From the NCBI RefSeq assembly GCF_000335475.2, contig NZ_ANAH02000002.1:1-64000 (forward strand): a stretch of 64,000 nt of DNA, in the 5' to 3' direction. A model generated the notes under the pieces. That model searched no databases. It was not told the DNA's origin and saw only the letters and a program-made list of their open reading frames with translations. Both the position numbers and the translations under genes were made by a program. The stretch is from Cystobacter fuscus DSM 2262. GTDB lineage: Bacteria; Myxococcota; Myxococcia; Myxococcales; Myxococcaceae. Numbering within the stretch: the first letter of the stretch is position 1; every line of letters starts with the position of its first letter. Of this stretch, positions 51,391-60,168 are shown one piece after another.

Positions 51391-54300
51391 AGCCAACCAC
51401 TGGGACACTTCCGTCAGTCGGGGGGCATTGCCGCGGCGTTGCCAGTCCTTCTGGGACCGGGTGGCCAGCTCGAGGGCACGAGGACGCTCCTGCTTCGACT
51501 CCCAGAGGGCCTGGGCCAACACGAACCGCGTCTCCGTGGCCGCCTCCTCCGGCGCGAGCCGCAAGGCCCGCTCGAGCAAGGGCACGGCGGCCGCGGGCTT
51601 GCCGCGCGCCAGTTGGAGCAACCCCAGCCCGGTGAGCGGTTCCGCCAGTCCGGCGTGCTCTTGCGGCTGTTGTTGCAGGGCCAGCGCGCGATCCAACTGC
51701 GGCTGCGCCTCCTCATACCGGCCCAGCCGCGTGAGGGCTCGGCCCAGCAGGGTGCGCGGGATGGAGAGCATCGGGTGCTGCGGACCCAGCGCCTTCTCCA
51801 GCACCGCCAGCGCGCGCTCCAGTCGGGCCTTGGCCTCTTCATTCCGGCCCAGGTCCGCGAGCACTCCCCCCAGGTTGGTGAGCATGGCCGCCACATCCGG
51901 GTGCTCGGGCCCAAAGGTCTTCTCCTGAATGGCCAGCGCGCGCTCGAACCGCAGCCGCGCGTCTTCATACCGGCCCAGGCTCGCCAGATCGATGCCCAGG
52001 CTGGCGAGCACCTTGGAAACGTTGGGGTGCTCAGGGCCCAGCGCCTTCTCCAGGATGGCCAGGCCGCTCTCATGCCGGGCCCGGGCCTCCTCGTACCTTC
52101 CCTGCTCCAGGAGCACATTTCCCAGCTGGCTGAGCAGGGTGGCCGTCTGGAGATGATCGGGGCCCAGGGCCGCCTCCACGATGTCCAGGGCGCGCTCGTG
52201 CCGGACCCGGGCCTCCTCGAACTGGCCCAGCTCCTTGAACACGATGCCCAGGGAGGCGAGCGTGTGGGCTACCGACAGGTGCGTGGGCCCCACCGTGTCC
52301 CGCTGGATGGCCAGGGCGCGCTCGAGCCGCTCCCTCGCCTGCGCGTACTGGCCCATGCGCCGCAGCACGTTGCCCAGGTCCATGAGCGCCAGGGCCACCT
52401 GGAGGTGGCTCTTTCCGTGGAGCTTCTCTCGAAGGGACAAGACGCTCTCATAGTGCTCCCGGGCCTGCTTGAACTGGCCCACGTTCTCCAGCAGCCGACC
52501 GCGCACCTGGAGCGAGTCGGCGCGAGTCGCCTCGTCTCCCGCCAGCTCCACCACCGTCTCCACCATCGGCTCCAGCCACTCGGCGTCCTTGGGGCGGGCC
52601 TGGCGGATGCCCACCAGCAGCAGCCGAAGGTTCCAGGCTCGCGCCACCAGCACCGCATCCCTGCCCCTGGCCGCCTCGGAGATGGCCCGCAGCGCCGTGC
52701 TCTCGCTGCCCTTGTAGTCGCCCGCGCCCTCTTGCAACTGGGCCCGGAGCAGCAGGGCTCGCGCAAGCAGGGGCGCATGGCCCACCGGCTCCACCTGGGG
52801 CAGCAGCTGCTCGCTCAGCGCCAGCCCCTCTTTGTACTTTCCCGCCGAGAGCAGCACCGCCAGCGGCTCCACCCGCGCCCGCAGCGCCTCCACCCGCGCG
52901 CGCACCTGGGGATCCTCGGGAGGCGGCACCGCCGCCAACAGCGCCTGGGCATCCGCGCAGTACTCCAGCGGCGGCAGCGCCTGCGCCACCGGCACCGCCT
53001 TGTCGACGAGTTCCGGATCCGGCCCGCGCCCCAGCAGTCCGGTGAAGGTCTGGAGCTGGCTGCGCCGCTGCTCCAGGCAGGCCTCCCGCAGGAGCTCCAG
53101 GCGCTGGGCGCGCGGTGCCTCCGCCGGGTGCGCGGCCGCCACCTGGCACACTTCAATCCGCTGTTTCACCCAGGCCTGGGCGTACCCATCCAGCAGCCGC
53201 TCCACGCGCCGCGCGGTGTCTTTCGCATACGGCAGTCCCGTGGCCTCCAGGGCCTGGGTGACGCGGGCCTTCACCGGCGCGTCCCATACGCCCTCCAGGC
53301 GGCGCTCCAGACTCTCGCAGCCGGGGCCCTGCTGGCGCCCCCACGTCCAGACCGCCAGCCCCGCGAGCAGCGCCACCGACGCGGCCAGTCCGCCCATCCG
53401 CAGCCAGGTGCGGCGCCGCACTTCGGGATCGTCCTCCAGCCGCCGCAACACCTGCTCCAAGGAGCCAGGTCGCTGCAGCGGGTCGGGGTGCAGGCCCTGC
53501 AAGACCGCGCGAGAGACCCAGGCCGGTACCTGTGAGTCCTCGGGAGGAACCGGTGGCTGGCGCTCCTTGAGCCGGAGGATCGAGGCCATCGAATCCATGG
53601 GGTATGGGACCCGCCCATGGAGCGCCTCATGGAGCGAGGCACAAAAGGCATACACGTCACTGCGCACGTTCGCTGTCTGGCCTTGGAGCAGCTCCGGAGC
53701 CATGTACGCGGGCGTTCCCAGCACGGAGCCCGGCAGGGTGAGCGGCGCCTGCATCGCCGAGCTGGGAAGGGCGGTGACAGGCGGCTTGGCGTCGTCCGGG
53801 ACGGACCCGGCACGTGCCAGACCAAAGTCCGTGACGCGCACCCGGCCGTCCTCGCCGACCAGGACATTGTCCGGCTTGAAGTCGCGGTGAACGAGGCCCG
53901 CCGCGTGCGCGGCCGCCAGCCCGCGCCCCGCGTCCAGATAGGCGTCAATCACCTTGCGCCAGGGCCGGGGCGGGGTGTGCTGGCACCAGCTGCGCAACGT
54001 CTGTCCCTGGACGTATTCCATGGCGATGAAGACGGAGCCATCCTCGAGCTTCCCCGCGTCATAGACCGCCACCACGTGGGGGTGATTGAGGCGGGCCATG
54101 CTCTGCGCCTCACGCACCATGCGGACCTGAGCCAACCCATCGCCGCCGCGGTCCGCCTCGCGCGAGTGCACCAGCTTCAGGGCCACGCGCCGATCCAGCC
54201 TCGCATCATAGGCGGCCAACACCACGCCCATGCCGCCCTGACCCAAGACGTCCAGCACGGTGTAGCGGCCCGCCAGGGTGCGCCCGGGAGCCACGTGCAA

Positions 54301-54429
54301 GCCCTCCCCCCCTGACACGGGGGGGGTGGGCCGCTCGCCCTCCGAGGGGGCGGGGCCTCGCCGCGGGCTGATGACCGTGCGGGCTTCCCCGGGGGCCGCC
54401 GTGCGCTCATCCTGCTCGGGCTCACTCAT
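51379..54429 (-). CDS. Ser/Thr protein kinase with C-terminal TPR array
   Basis: 1016 aa from the ATG at 54429. N-terminal Pro-rich 50 aa, kinase domain about 50-330 (LGQGGMGVVLAAYD, ALKLVH, HRDFKPDNVLV, DFGLAR, YMAPELL), a transmembrane segment near 357 (LAASVALLAGLAVWTWG), then a helical region and kinesin-light-chain-type 42-residue TPRs (about 640-960: YAQARERLERALAIQRDTVG, HLSVAHTLASLGIVFKELGQ). The RD catalytic motif is present, so it is probably active. TPRs are on the far side of the membrane. Located antisense between a response regulator and a sensor kinase. Confidence 0.95.
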   Translation of the reverse strand: MSEPEQDERTAAPGEARTVISPRRGPAPSEGERPTPPVSGGEGLHVAPGRTLAGRYTVLDVLGQGGMGVVLAAYDARLDRRVALKLVHSREADRGGDGLAQVRMVREAQSMARLNHPHVVAVYDAGKLEDGSVFIAMEYVQGQTLRSWCQHTPPRPWRKVIDAYLDAGRGLAAAHAAGLVHRDFKPDNVLVGEDGRVRVTDFGLARAGSVPDDAKPPVTALPSSAMQAPLTLPGSVLGTPAYMAPELLQGQTANVRSDVYAFCASLHEALHGRVPYPMDSMASILRLKERQPPVPPEDSQVPAWVSRAVLQGLHPDPLQRPGSLEQVLRRLEDDPEVRRRTWLRMGGLAASVALLAGLAVWTWGRQQGPGCESLERRLEGVWDAPVKARVTQALEATGLPYAKDTARRVERLLDGYAQAWVKQRIEVCQVAAAHPAEAPRAQRLELLREACLEQRRSQLQTFTGLLGRGPDPELVDKAVPVAQALPPLEYCADAQALLAAVPPPEDPQVRARVEALRARVEPLAVLLSAGKYKEGLALSEQLLPQVEPVGHAPLLARALLLRAQLQEGAGDYKGSESTALRAISEAARGRDAVLVARAWNLRLLLVGIRQARPKDAEWLEPMVETVVELAGDEATRADSLQVRGRLLENVGQFKQAREHYESVLSLREKLHGKSHLQVALALMDLGNVLRRMGQYAQARERLERALAIQRDTVGPTHLSVAHTLASLGIVFKELGQFEEARVRHERALDIVEAALGPDHLQTATLLSQLGNVLLEQGRYEEARARHESGLAILEKALGPEHPNVSKVLASLGIDLASLGRYEDARLRFERALAIQEKTFGPEHPDVAAMLTNLGGVLADLGRNEEAKARLERALAVLEKALGPQHPMLSIPRTLLGRALTRLGRYEEAQPQLDRALALQQQPQEHAGLAEPLTGLGLLQLARGKPAAAVPLLERALRLAPEEAATETRFVLAQALWESKQERPRALELATRSQKDWQRRGNAPRLTEVSQWLASRR

Positions 54430-54572
54430 CCACGCAGCTCCTCGTCTGGTCCGCGAATGGAAGACAGCCCATCCACAACTCCGCGTGCCTGTCAATTCGA
54501 CCTGGAGCGTACGGGATGGAATGATGGGAGCGAGCGCAGGAGGGGAGGTTGCGGCCTGCACGGAGAATGGGG

Positions 54573-55844
54573 ATGCGCGCCCTGGGCGTTGTGATGCCGT
54601 GGCTGATGGCCACCCCGCTCGCGGCCGCCGAGCCGGGCAACACGGTGCTGCTCGCGGTGGTGGCGGCGGGCGTGCTCCAGGCCGTGCTCATCGTCGTGCT
54701 GTCGCTGGAGCGGCGCAGGCGCAGGGGGGCCCAGCGGCTGAACCTGGCGGTGCTGGATTCGCTCCCGGGCGCGGTGGCCATTCTGGACAGGCAGGGCGCG
54801 GTGCTTCGGGCCAGCGCCCCCTCGGCCCAGCGCGAGGGGCTGGGCGCGTTGTCCACCCAGAGGCTCCTCTTCGCGGGCAACTCCTTCCTGCGCTCCCTCC
54901 AGAAGTTGGCGCACGAGGGAGAGCTCGAGACGGCGGGGGTGGCCACGCTGCTGGAGGACGTGCTCTCGGGTCGGGTGGAGGAGGGCATGGTGGAGTTCCG
55001 GGGCCCTCGGGCGGATACCTGGTTCGAGCTGCGCGCCCGGCGGCTGGAGCTGCCGGGCGGCGGCGCCGTGGTCACGGTGGTGGACGCGACTCCGCGCAGG
55101 CTCGCCGAGCTGGAGACACGCCGCGCCCGGGACGAGCGGGCCCACATGGAGCGGGTCGCCGCGGTGGGCGAGCTGGGGGCCTCCATCGCCCATGAGCTGA
55201 ACCAGCCCCTGTCGGCCATTCTCACCAACGCCGAGACGGCGCGGCGGCTGCTGCAGCGCTCGCCGGTCGATCTCTCCCTGCTGCGAGAGATGCTCGATGA
55301 CATCATCGCCGACGACAAGCGGGCCGGAGAGATCATCCGCCGCACGCGGGCATTGCTGAAGAAGGACCAGGGGCCCTTCGTCTCCCATGACTTCAATGCG
55401 CTGGTCCGCCAGGTGGCGCGGCTGGCCGGCAATGATGCGCAGCTTCGGGGAGCCACCCTCACGCTGCAACTGGCGGACACGCCGCTGCCCGTGAGGGGAG
55501 ATGGGGTTCAGCTCCAGCAGGTGGTGCTCAACCTGATCATCAACGCGCTGGATGCGGTGAGCCCGTGCCCGCCCGGGGAGCGGCAGGTGTGGGTGCGCAC
55601 CCAGCGGACGGAGGGACGCGTGGAGTTGGTGGTGGAGGACACGGGCGTGGGCTTGAGCGCGGAGGCGCGTGAGCGCCTCTTCGAGCCGTTCTTCACCACC
55701 AAGCCGGCGGGACTGGGCATGGGCCTGTCCATCAGTCGCTCCATCCTCGAAGTGCACCAGGGCCGGCTGCAGGCGGAGCCCCGGCCGGGTCGCGGCACCC
55801 TGTTCCGGTGCTCCCTTCCGTCTGACCTGTTAGCGGGTGTTTGA
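54573..55844 (+). CDS. FixL-like sensor histidine kinase
   Basis: 423 aa from the ATG at 54573, with GGAGA 6 nt upstream. One N-terminal membrane helix (about 20-42: NTVLLAVVAAGVLQAVLIVV), a PAS-like region (about 55-180: LAVLDSLPGAVAILDRQGAV), dimerisation/H-box GASIAHELNQPLSAI, N-box QVVLNLIINALDAV, G1 VEDTGVGL, F box FEPFFTTKPAGLGMGLSISR. The HELNQPL pattern and PAS region are shared with FixL-type kinases. No heme-PAS histidine could be assigned. Partner: response regulator at 50719. Confidence 0.94.
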   Translation: MRALGVVMPWLMATPLAAAEPGNTVLLAVVAAGVLQAVLIVVLSLERRRRRGAQRLNLAVLDSLPGAVAILDRQGAVLRASAPSAQREGLGALSTQRLLFAGNSFLRSLQKLAHEGELETAGVATLLEDVLSGRVEEGMVEFRGPRADTWFELRARRLELPGGGAVVTVVDATPRRLAELETRRARDERAHMERVAAVGELGASIAHELNQPLSAILTNAETARRLLQRSPVDLSLLREMLDDIIADDKRAGEIIRRTRALLKKDQGPFVSHDFNALVRQVARLAGNDAQLRGATLTLQLADTPLPVRGDGVQLQQVVLNLIINALDAVSPCPPGERQVWVRTQRTEGRVELVVEDTGVGLSAEARERLFEPFFTTKPAGLGMGLSISRSILEVHQGRLQAEPRPGRGTLFRCSLPSDLLAGV

Positions 55845-56711
55845 CCGCGAGAGCCCGAAGAGCTCGCGCAACCCCTCCGGGAGCCGGGTGGGCGCGCGCC
55901 CGAGCAGCGTCTCGAGGTCGGAGCTGGTCTCGTCCAGCTGATTGCTTCGGATGTCGGAGAAGAAGCCGAGGAACCGGCGGGCGAGGTGCTCCGGCAGGCC
56001 GGCCCGCGCGGCGTCCGCGACGTACTCCTCGTCGGAGATTCGTGTGTAGTCGACGGTCCTGCCCGACACCTCGGTGAGGGCGGCCGCCACGTCGTCGAAG
56101 GTGTAGCCACGGGAGGCGGCGACGACGTAGGTGCGGTCCGCGCCCTCGTGGTCGAGCATGGCGTTGGCGAGGGCCTCGCCCATCTCGCGGCGCAGGGCGT
56201 AGGCGACCTTGCCGTCGCCGGCCGGCAGCCGGATGCCGGTCTCGAAGACCCGCGGGCCACCGACGTAGTGCGGAACGGTGTCGAGGTACAGAGCGTCGCG
56301 GAACAGCACGTGGGGCAGCCCGCTGCACCGGATGCGGTCCTCGGTCTCGAAGTAGTCGTGCATGAGCGTGTTCTCCGAGGCCTGGATGTCCCTCAACGAT
56401 CGGCTGGCGAACCCGATCAGCCCGACACCGGCGCGCCGGGCCGCGTCGATGACGTTCTGGTGCTGCTGCACGCGGCGCTGGGGGGTGTTGCCCGCGATGA
56501 GCAGGACGCGGTCGACGCCGGCCATCGCCCGGTCGAGGGCGGCGGTGTCGTCGTAGTCGCCAACCCGGACCGAGACGCCGCGCGCCGCGAGGTCCCCAGC
56601 CTTGCTCTCGTCGCGCGCGAGCGCGGCGATGTCAGCGCCGGCGGTGCGCTCCAGCAGGCGGCGGACGACGGCGGACCCGAGCTGTCCGGTGGCTCCAGTG
56701 ACGAGGATCAT
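55830..56711 (-). CDS. NmrA-like/QorB-like SDR oxidoreductase
   Basis: 293 aa from the ATG at 56711. Extended Rossmann motif MILVTGATGQLGSAVVRRLL (GATGQLG), then RVGDYDDTAALDRAMAGVDR and LLIAGNTPQRRVQQHQNVID. Lacks the canonical YxxxK, as NmrA-type members do. Similar to NAD(P)H:quinone oxidoreductase QorB; a detoxifying reductase is likely. Divergent from a MarR-family gene with a shared operator; 15-bp convergent overlap with the histidine kinase gene. Confidence 0.9.
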   Translation of the reverse strand: MILVTGATGQLGSAVVRRLLERTAGADIAALARDESKAGDLAARGVSVRVGDYDDTAALDRAMAGVDRVLLIAGNTPQRRVQQHQNVIDAARRAGVGLIGFASRSLRDIQASENTLMHDYFETEDRIRCSGLPHVLFRDALYLDTVPHYVGGPRVFETGIRLPAGDGKVAYALRREMGEALANAMLDHEGADRTYVVAASRGYTFDDVAAALTEVSGRTVDYTRISDEEYVADAARAGLPEHLARRFLGFFSDIRSNQLDETSSDLETLLGRAPTRLPEGLRELFGLSRSNTR

Positions 56712-56740
56712 GAGCGTTTCTCCCTGACGAGGACCAGATA

Positions 56741-56774
56741 CATAGCGTGCTATGTGAGTGGATAGCACGCTATG
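56741..56774. promoter_or_regulatory. Operator between the NmrA-like and MarR genes
   Basis: CATAGCGTGCTAT (56741-56753) and its perfect inverse ATAGCACGCTATG (56762-56774), 8 bp apart. Each arm is itself an ATAGC-n2-GCTAT palindrome, so two dimer sites lie 21 bp apart centre to centre. Its position in the 80-bp divergent region indicates autoregulation by the MarR-family protein and control of the oxidoreductase. Confidence 0.8.
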
Positions 56775-56791
56775 TGATAGAGCGGCAAGCA

Positions 56792-57232
56792 ATGGATATC
56801 GACTACGACACGGGCTACTTCGTCACCCGGACCGCCAGGGCATTCATGCGCGTCGCCGAGGCGCAGCTGCGTCCGCTGGGACTCGGCGTCGCCCACATCC
56901 CGGTGCTGGTCTGCCTGGCCGAGGAGGGGGCGCTGACCCAGACGGAGATCGCTCAGCGCACGCACGTCGAGCAGCCCACCGCCGCCGCGCTGCTGCAGCG
57001 CATGGACAGGGCCGGCTTGATCGAGAGGTCGCCCGACCCGCGAGACCGCCGGGCCACCCGCATCCGCCTCAGTGCCCGTGCCGAGAAGCTCTTGCCGCGG
57101 GCGCTCGAGCTCCTCGGGCAATCGAACGACGAGGCCACGGCTGGCCTCTCCTCCAAGGAGATCGAGACGCTCCATGGCCTGCTGCGTCGCGCGCTGGCCA
57201 ACCTCGCCGCGATGACCGACGAGCAAAGCTAG
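56792..57232 (+). CDS. MarR-family transcriptional regulator
   Basis: 146 aa from the ATG at 56792. Winged helix: LTQTEIAQRTHVEQPTAAAL, LLQRMDRAGLIERSPDPRDR, RATRIRLSARAEKLLP (the D-x-R-D-R-R wing typical of MarR). Binds as a dimer, probably to the adjacent palindromes, and is released by a small ligand, perhaps one that the divergent oxidoreductase modifies. Confidence 0.93.
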   Translation: MDIDYDTGYFVTRTARAFMRVAEAQLRPLGLGVAHIPVLVCLAEEGALTQTEIAQRTHVEQPTAAALLQRMDRAGLIERSPDPRDRRATRIRLSARAEKLLPRALELLGQSNDEATAGLSSKEIETLHGLLRRALANLAAMTDEQS

Positions 57233-57268
57233 GCGCGCTCCCCGGTCAACGCTCGTGGGGCGCCAGGA

Positions 57269-57333
57269 AGGTGTCAAAGAACTACCAAGAAGGTGTCTAC
57301 CAAGAAGTTGTCAAAGAACTCGTACCGACACCT
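57269..57333. repeat. Repeat cluster with AGGTGTC / GACACCT ends
   Basis: AGGTGTCAAAGAACT at 57269-57283, AAGGTGTC at about 57290 and TGTCAAAGAACTC at 57309, ending GACACCT at 57333. The last 25 nt closely match the repeat at 3057-3082. The segment begins about 37 bp after the MarR stop. Confidence 0.5.
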
Positions 57334-57405
57334 CATCTCCTCACGAGTAAAGGAATTCTTTGGACCCACTGTCTTTGACCTGTTGTCCACTGATGAACAA
57401 TCTCA

Positions 57406-57419
57406 TGTGAGCGCTCACA
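57406..57419. promoter_or_regulatory. LacI-type operator, near-ideal lac palindrome
   Basis: TGTGAGCGCTCACA is a perfect 14-bp palindrome and, with the AATT that follows, matches the symmetric lac operator except on its left edge. It lies about 155 bp before the GH62 start. It is the type of site bound by LacI/GalR-family sugar repressors, many of which control glycoside hydrolase genes in actinobacteria. No LacI-family gene is in the window. Confidence 0.7.
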
Positions 57420-57573
57420 ATTCGGGCTGTTCGAGTATTGACGGGTTGGACGCGACGTCGCTACGGTGAGCAGGAGTAAAGTTCAATCGAGCGGATGTCT
57501 TGACCCGGGTCGGGCGGCGTCCGGTGTCGCGGCTGCTTGCCCATTCCCACTGACGATGACGATGAGGACTCCA

Positions 57574-58659
57574 ATGCGAGGAACACGCTGGTACGCGGCG
57601 CTCGCCGCAACCACTCTCTGTTTGAATAGCGCCACCGCCGCGGCTTCCGCCGGGGGTCGACCGTCCACGGACTCAACCCAAGGGGTGGCCACCGCGGCCG
57701 GGTTGCCATCAAGCTTCCGCTGGTCGTCCAGCGGGGTTTTGATCGGCCCGAAGTCCGACGCTTCGCACAACATCGTCGCGGTCAAGGATCCGACCGTGGT
57801 GCGCTACAACAACAAGTGGCACGTGTTCGCCTCGACCGCCAATTCGGCCGGCAACTACAACATGATGTACACCGGCTTCGCCGACTGGTCGCAGGCGTCC
57901 TCGGCGTCACAGTACTACCTGGACCGCTCGGCGATTGGCGCCGGATACCGCGCGGCGCCGCAGGTGTTCTGGTTCGCGCCGCAGAACCGCTGGTACCTGG
58001 TCTACCAGACCGGTCTGCCGTCGTACTCCACCACCACCGACATCGAGAGGCCCGAGACGTGGTCGGCGCCGCGCAACTTCCAGAGCTCGATGCCCGACAT
58101 CATTCGTGGCAACATCGGCAACGGGTACTGGGTGGACTTCTGGGTCGTCTGCGACACCGTGAACTGCTACCTGTTCTCCTCCGACGACAACGGCCATCTC
58201 TACCGCGCGCAGACCACGGTGGCCAACTTCCCCAATGGGTTCACCAACACCGTGATGGTGTTGCAGGACTCCAACAAGTACGCGCTGTGGGAGGCGTCGA
58301 ACATCTACAAGATCAAGGGCACCAACACCTATCTGCTGATCGTCGAGGCGATCGGCAGTGACGGCAAGCGCTACTTCCGGTCGTGGACCGCCAACGGCAT
58401 CACCGGTTCGTGGACGCCGCTGGCGGCAACGGAGAGCAACCCGTTCGCGCGCGCGAACAACGTCACGTTCCCGTCGGGTGCCTGGACCAACGACATCAGC
58501 CACGGAGAGATGATCCGCTCCGGCATCGACCAGACGATGGAGATCGACCCGTGCCGCTTGCAGTACCTCTACCAGGGCAAGAACCCCTCGGCGGGCGGTG
58601 ACTACAACCTGCTCCCCTATCGGCTCGGGCTGCTCACCCAGACCAACTCCTCCTGCTGA
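57574..58659 (+). CDS. GH62 alpha-L-arabinofuranosidase, secreted
   Basis: 361 aa from the ATG at 57574 (GAGGA upstream; other ATGs at 57556 and 57562). Signal peptide ends near TAAASAG. The GH62 five-bladed propeller is complete: NIVAVKDPTVVRYNNKWHVF (Asp72, predicted base), SGNYNMMYTGFADW-like blade, YWVDFWVVCD (Asp188, predicted pKa modulator), YALWEASNIYK (Glu240, predicted acid), ISHGEMIRSGIDQTMEI. Removes arabinose side chains from arabinoxylan. The family is chiefly known from actinobacteria and fungi, so transfer is likely. Probably expressed with the GH30 gene 146 bp downstream. Confidence 0.94.
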   Translation: MRGTRWYAALAATTLCLNSATAAASAGGRPSTDSTQGVATAAGLPSSFRWSSSGVLIGPKSDASHNIVAVKDPTVVRYNNKWHVFASTANSAGNYNMMYTGFADWSQASSASQYYLDRSAIGAGYRAAPQVFWFAPQNRWYLVYQTGLPSYSTTTDIERPETWSAPRNFQSSMPDIIRGNIGNGYWVDFWVVCDTVNCYLFSSDDNGHLYRAQTTVANFPNGFTNTVMVLQDSNKYALWEASNIYKIKGTNTYLLIVEAIGSDGKRYFRSWTANGITGSWTPLAATESNPFARANNVTFPSGAWTNDISHGEMIRSGIDQTMEIDPCRLQYLYQGKNPSAGGDYNLLPYRLGLLTQTNSSC

Positions 58660-58805
58660 CCACGGCGTCAGCGAAACTGTCGTTCGGGTTTGTCCACACC
58701 CAGGCCGACGCCGCGTTCCGGGGTCGGCCGCCCATGACTGCTACTGGTTCGATGGTACTCCAGGCCATCGGACCGAATGCTCTTCTCACAAGTGCTGGGA
58801 GTAAC

Positions 58806-60074
58806 ATGAAAACGTCATTTGTATCGCGAGCGCTCCTGCCTCTGCTGGGCGCATGTCTTTTCGGTGCGAACGCATCGGCGCAGGACATCGTCATCGATCC
58901 ATCGAAAACGCATCAGGTCATTCGCGGCTTCGGCGGCATGAATGGCCCGGGATGGATCGACGATCTGACTCCGGCCCAGATCGATCTGGCCTTCGGCAGC
59001 GACGTCGGCCAGCTCGGCCTGTCGATCATGCGGATGCGCATCGACCCGTCGAATTCCAGGTGGAATCTGCAGGTGCCCTCGGCCGCGCGCGCGCGTGCCA
59101 AGGGGGTGCTCCTGCTGGGGTCGCCGTGGACGCCTCCCGCCTACATGAAGTCGAACAACAACCTGAACAACGGCGGCAAACTGCTGCCGCAGTATTACGA
59201 GGCCTATGCGACGCACCTGCTCGGGTTCGCCAGCTACATGGCCAACAACAACGCGTCGCTGTACGCGATCTCGTTGCAGAATGAGCCCGACTGGCACCCG
59301 GACTACGAGTCGGCGGATTGGAGCGGGACCGACTTCGTCAATTTCCTGAATGCCCAGGGCGCCAGGTTCGGCACGCTGAAGGTGTTGGCCTCCGAGTCAC
59401 TGAACTTCAACCCGGCGGTGACCGATCCCATCCTCAACAGCGCCACCGCCAGCCAGCACGTGGACATCGTCGGCGGCCACCTGTACGGCGTGCAGCCGAA
59501 GGACTATCCGCTGGCCCGGAGCAAGGGCAAGGAACTGTGGATGACCGAGCACTACACCGACAACACCGACGGCAATGTCTGGCCGTCGGCATTGGAGGTG
59601 GGCAGCGAACTGCACAAGAGCATGGTCGCCAACTACAGCGGGTACATCTGGTGGTACATCCGACGCAGCTACGGCCTGATCTCGGAGAACGGCAGCGTCA
59701 GCAAGCGCGGTTACGTGATGTCCCAGTTCGCGCGCTTCGTCCGGCCCGGCTCCGTGCGCATCGGTACCACCGAGAAACCGTATTCGGACGTCTATGCGAC
59801 CGCGTACGCGACGCCGGACGGCAAGATCGTGCTCGTCGTCGTCAACACCAGCACTCAGCACCGAGTCCTCAACGTCAGCGTGCCGAGCGGCCGCGTGGCC
59901 AGGTTCACCAAGTACGGCACCTCGTCGAGCCTGAACGTCGGCTATGGCGGCGGCTATCAGGCCCAGAACGGCAAGGCGTCGTTCTATGTCGATCCGCAGA
60001 GCATTGCCACGTTCGTCGGCGAGGCCACCGCGAGCGCGACCGGCGCGTCCGAGGGCACCTCGTCCGGAGACTGA
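58806..60074 (+). CDS. GH30 (subfamily 8-like) glucuronoxylan endo-xylanase, secreted
   Basis: 422 aa from the ATG at 58806, with GGGAG 4-5 nt upstream. Signal peptide ends ANASAQ. Catalytic domain: QVIRGFGGMNGPGW, RMRIDPSNSRW, GSPWTPPAYMKSNN, ISLQNEPDWHP (Glu160, acid/base), LWMTEHY (Glu248, nucleophile), GYIWWYIRRSYG. The side beta-sandwich follows (about 325-405). GH30_8 enzymes cut xylan next to glucuronic acid branches. With the upstream GH62 it forms an arabino-glucuronoxylan-degrading pair. Confidence 0.94.
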   Translation: MKTSFVSRALLPLLGACLFGANASAQDIVIDPSKTHQVIRGFGGMNGPGWIDDLTPAQIDLAFGSDVGQLGLSIMRMRIDPSNSRWNLQVPSAARARAKGVLLLGSPWTPPAYMKSNNNLNNGGKLLPQYYEAYATHLLGFASYMANNNASLYAISLQNEPDWHPDYESADWSGTDFVNFLNAQGARFGTLKVLASESLNFNPAVTDPILNSATASQHVDIVGGHLYGVQPKDYPLARSKGKELWMTEHYTDNTDGNVWPSALEVGSELHKSMVANYSGYIWWYIRRSYGLISENGSVSKRGYVMSQFARFVRPGSVRIGTTEKPYSDVYATAYATPDGKIVLVVVNTSTQHRVLNVSVPSGRVARFTKYGTSSSLNVGYGGGYQAQNGKASFYVDPQSIATFVGEATASATGASEGTSSGD

Positions 60075-60168
60075 GCCGGACGCGGTCGGCTTCTCCGCCT
60101 CCCGGACGTTCGGCCCGGTGCTCCGCGAAGTATCTCCGCGCTCCCGCCATGTCCTCGCTCTGGGCCAC

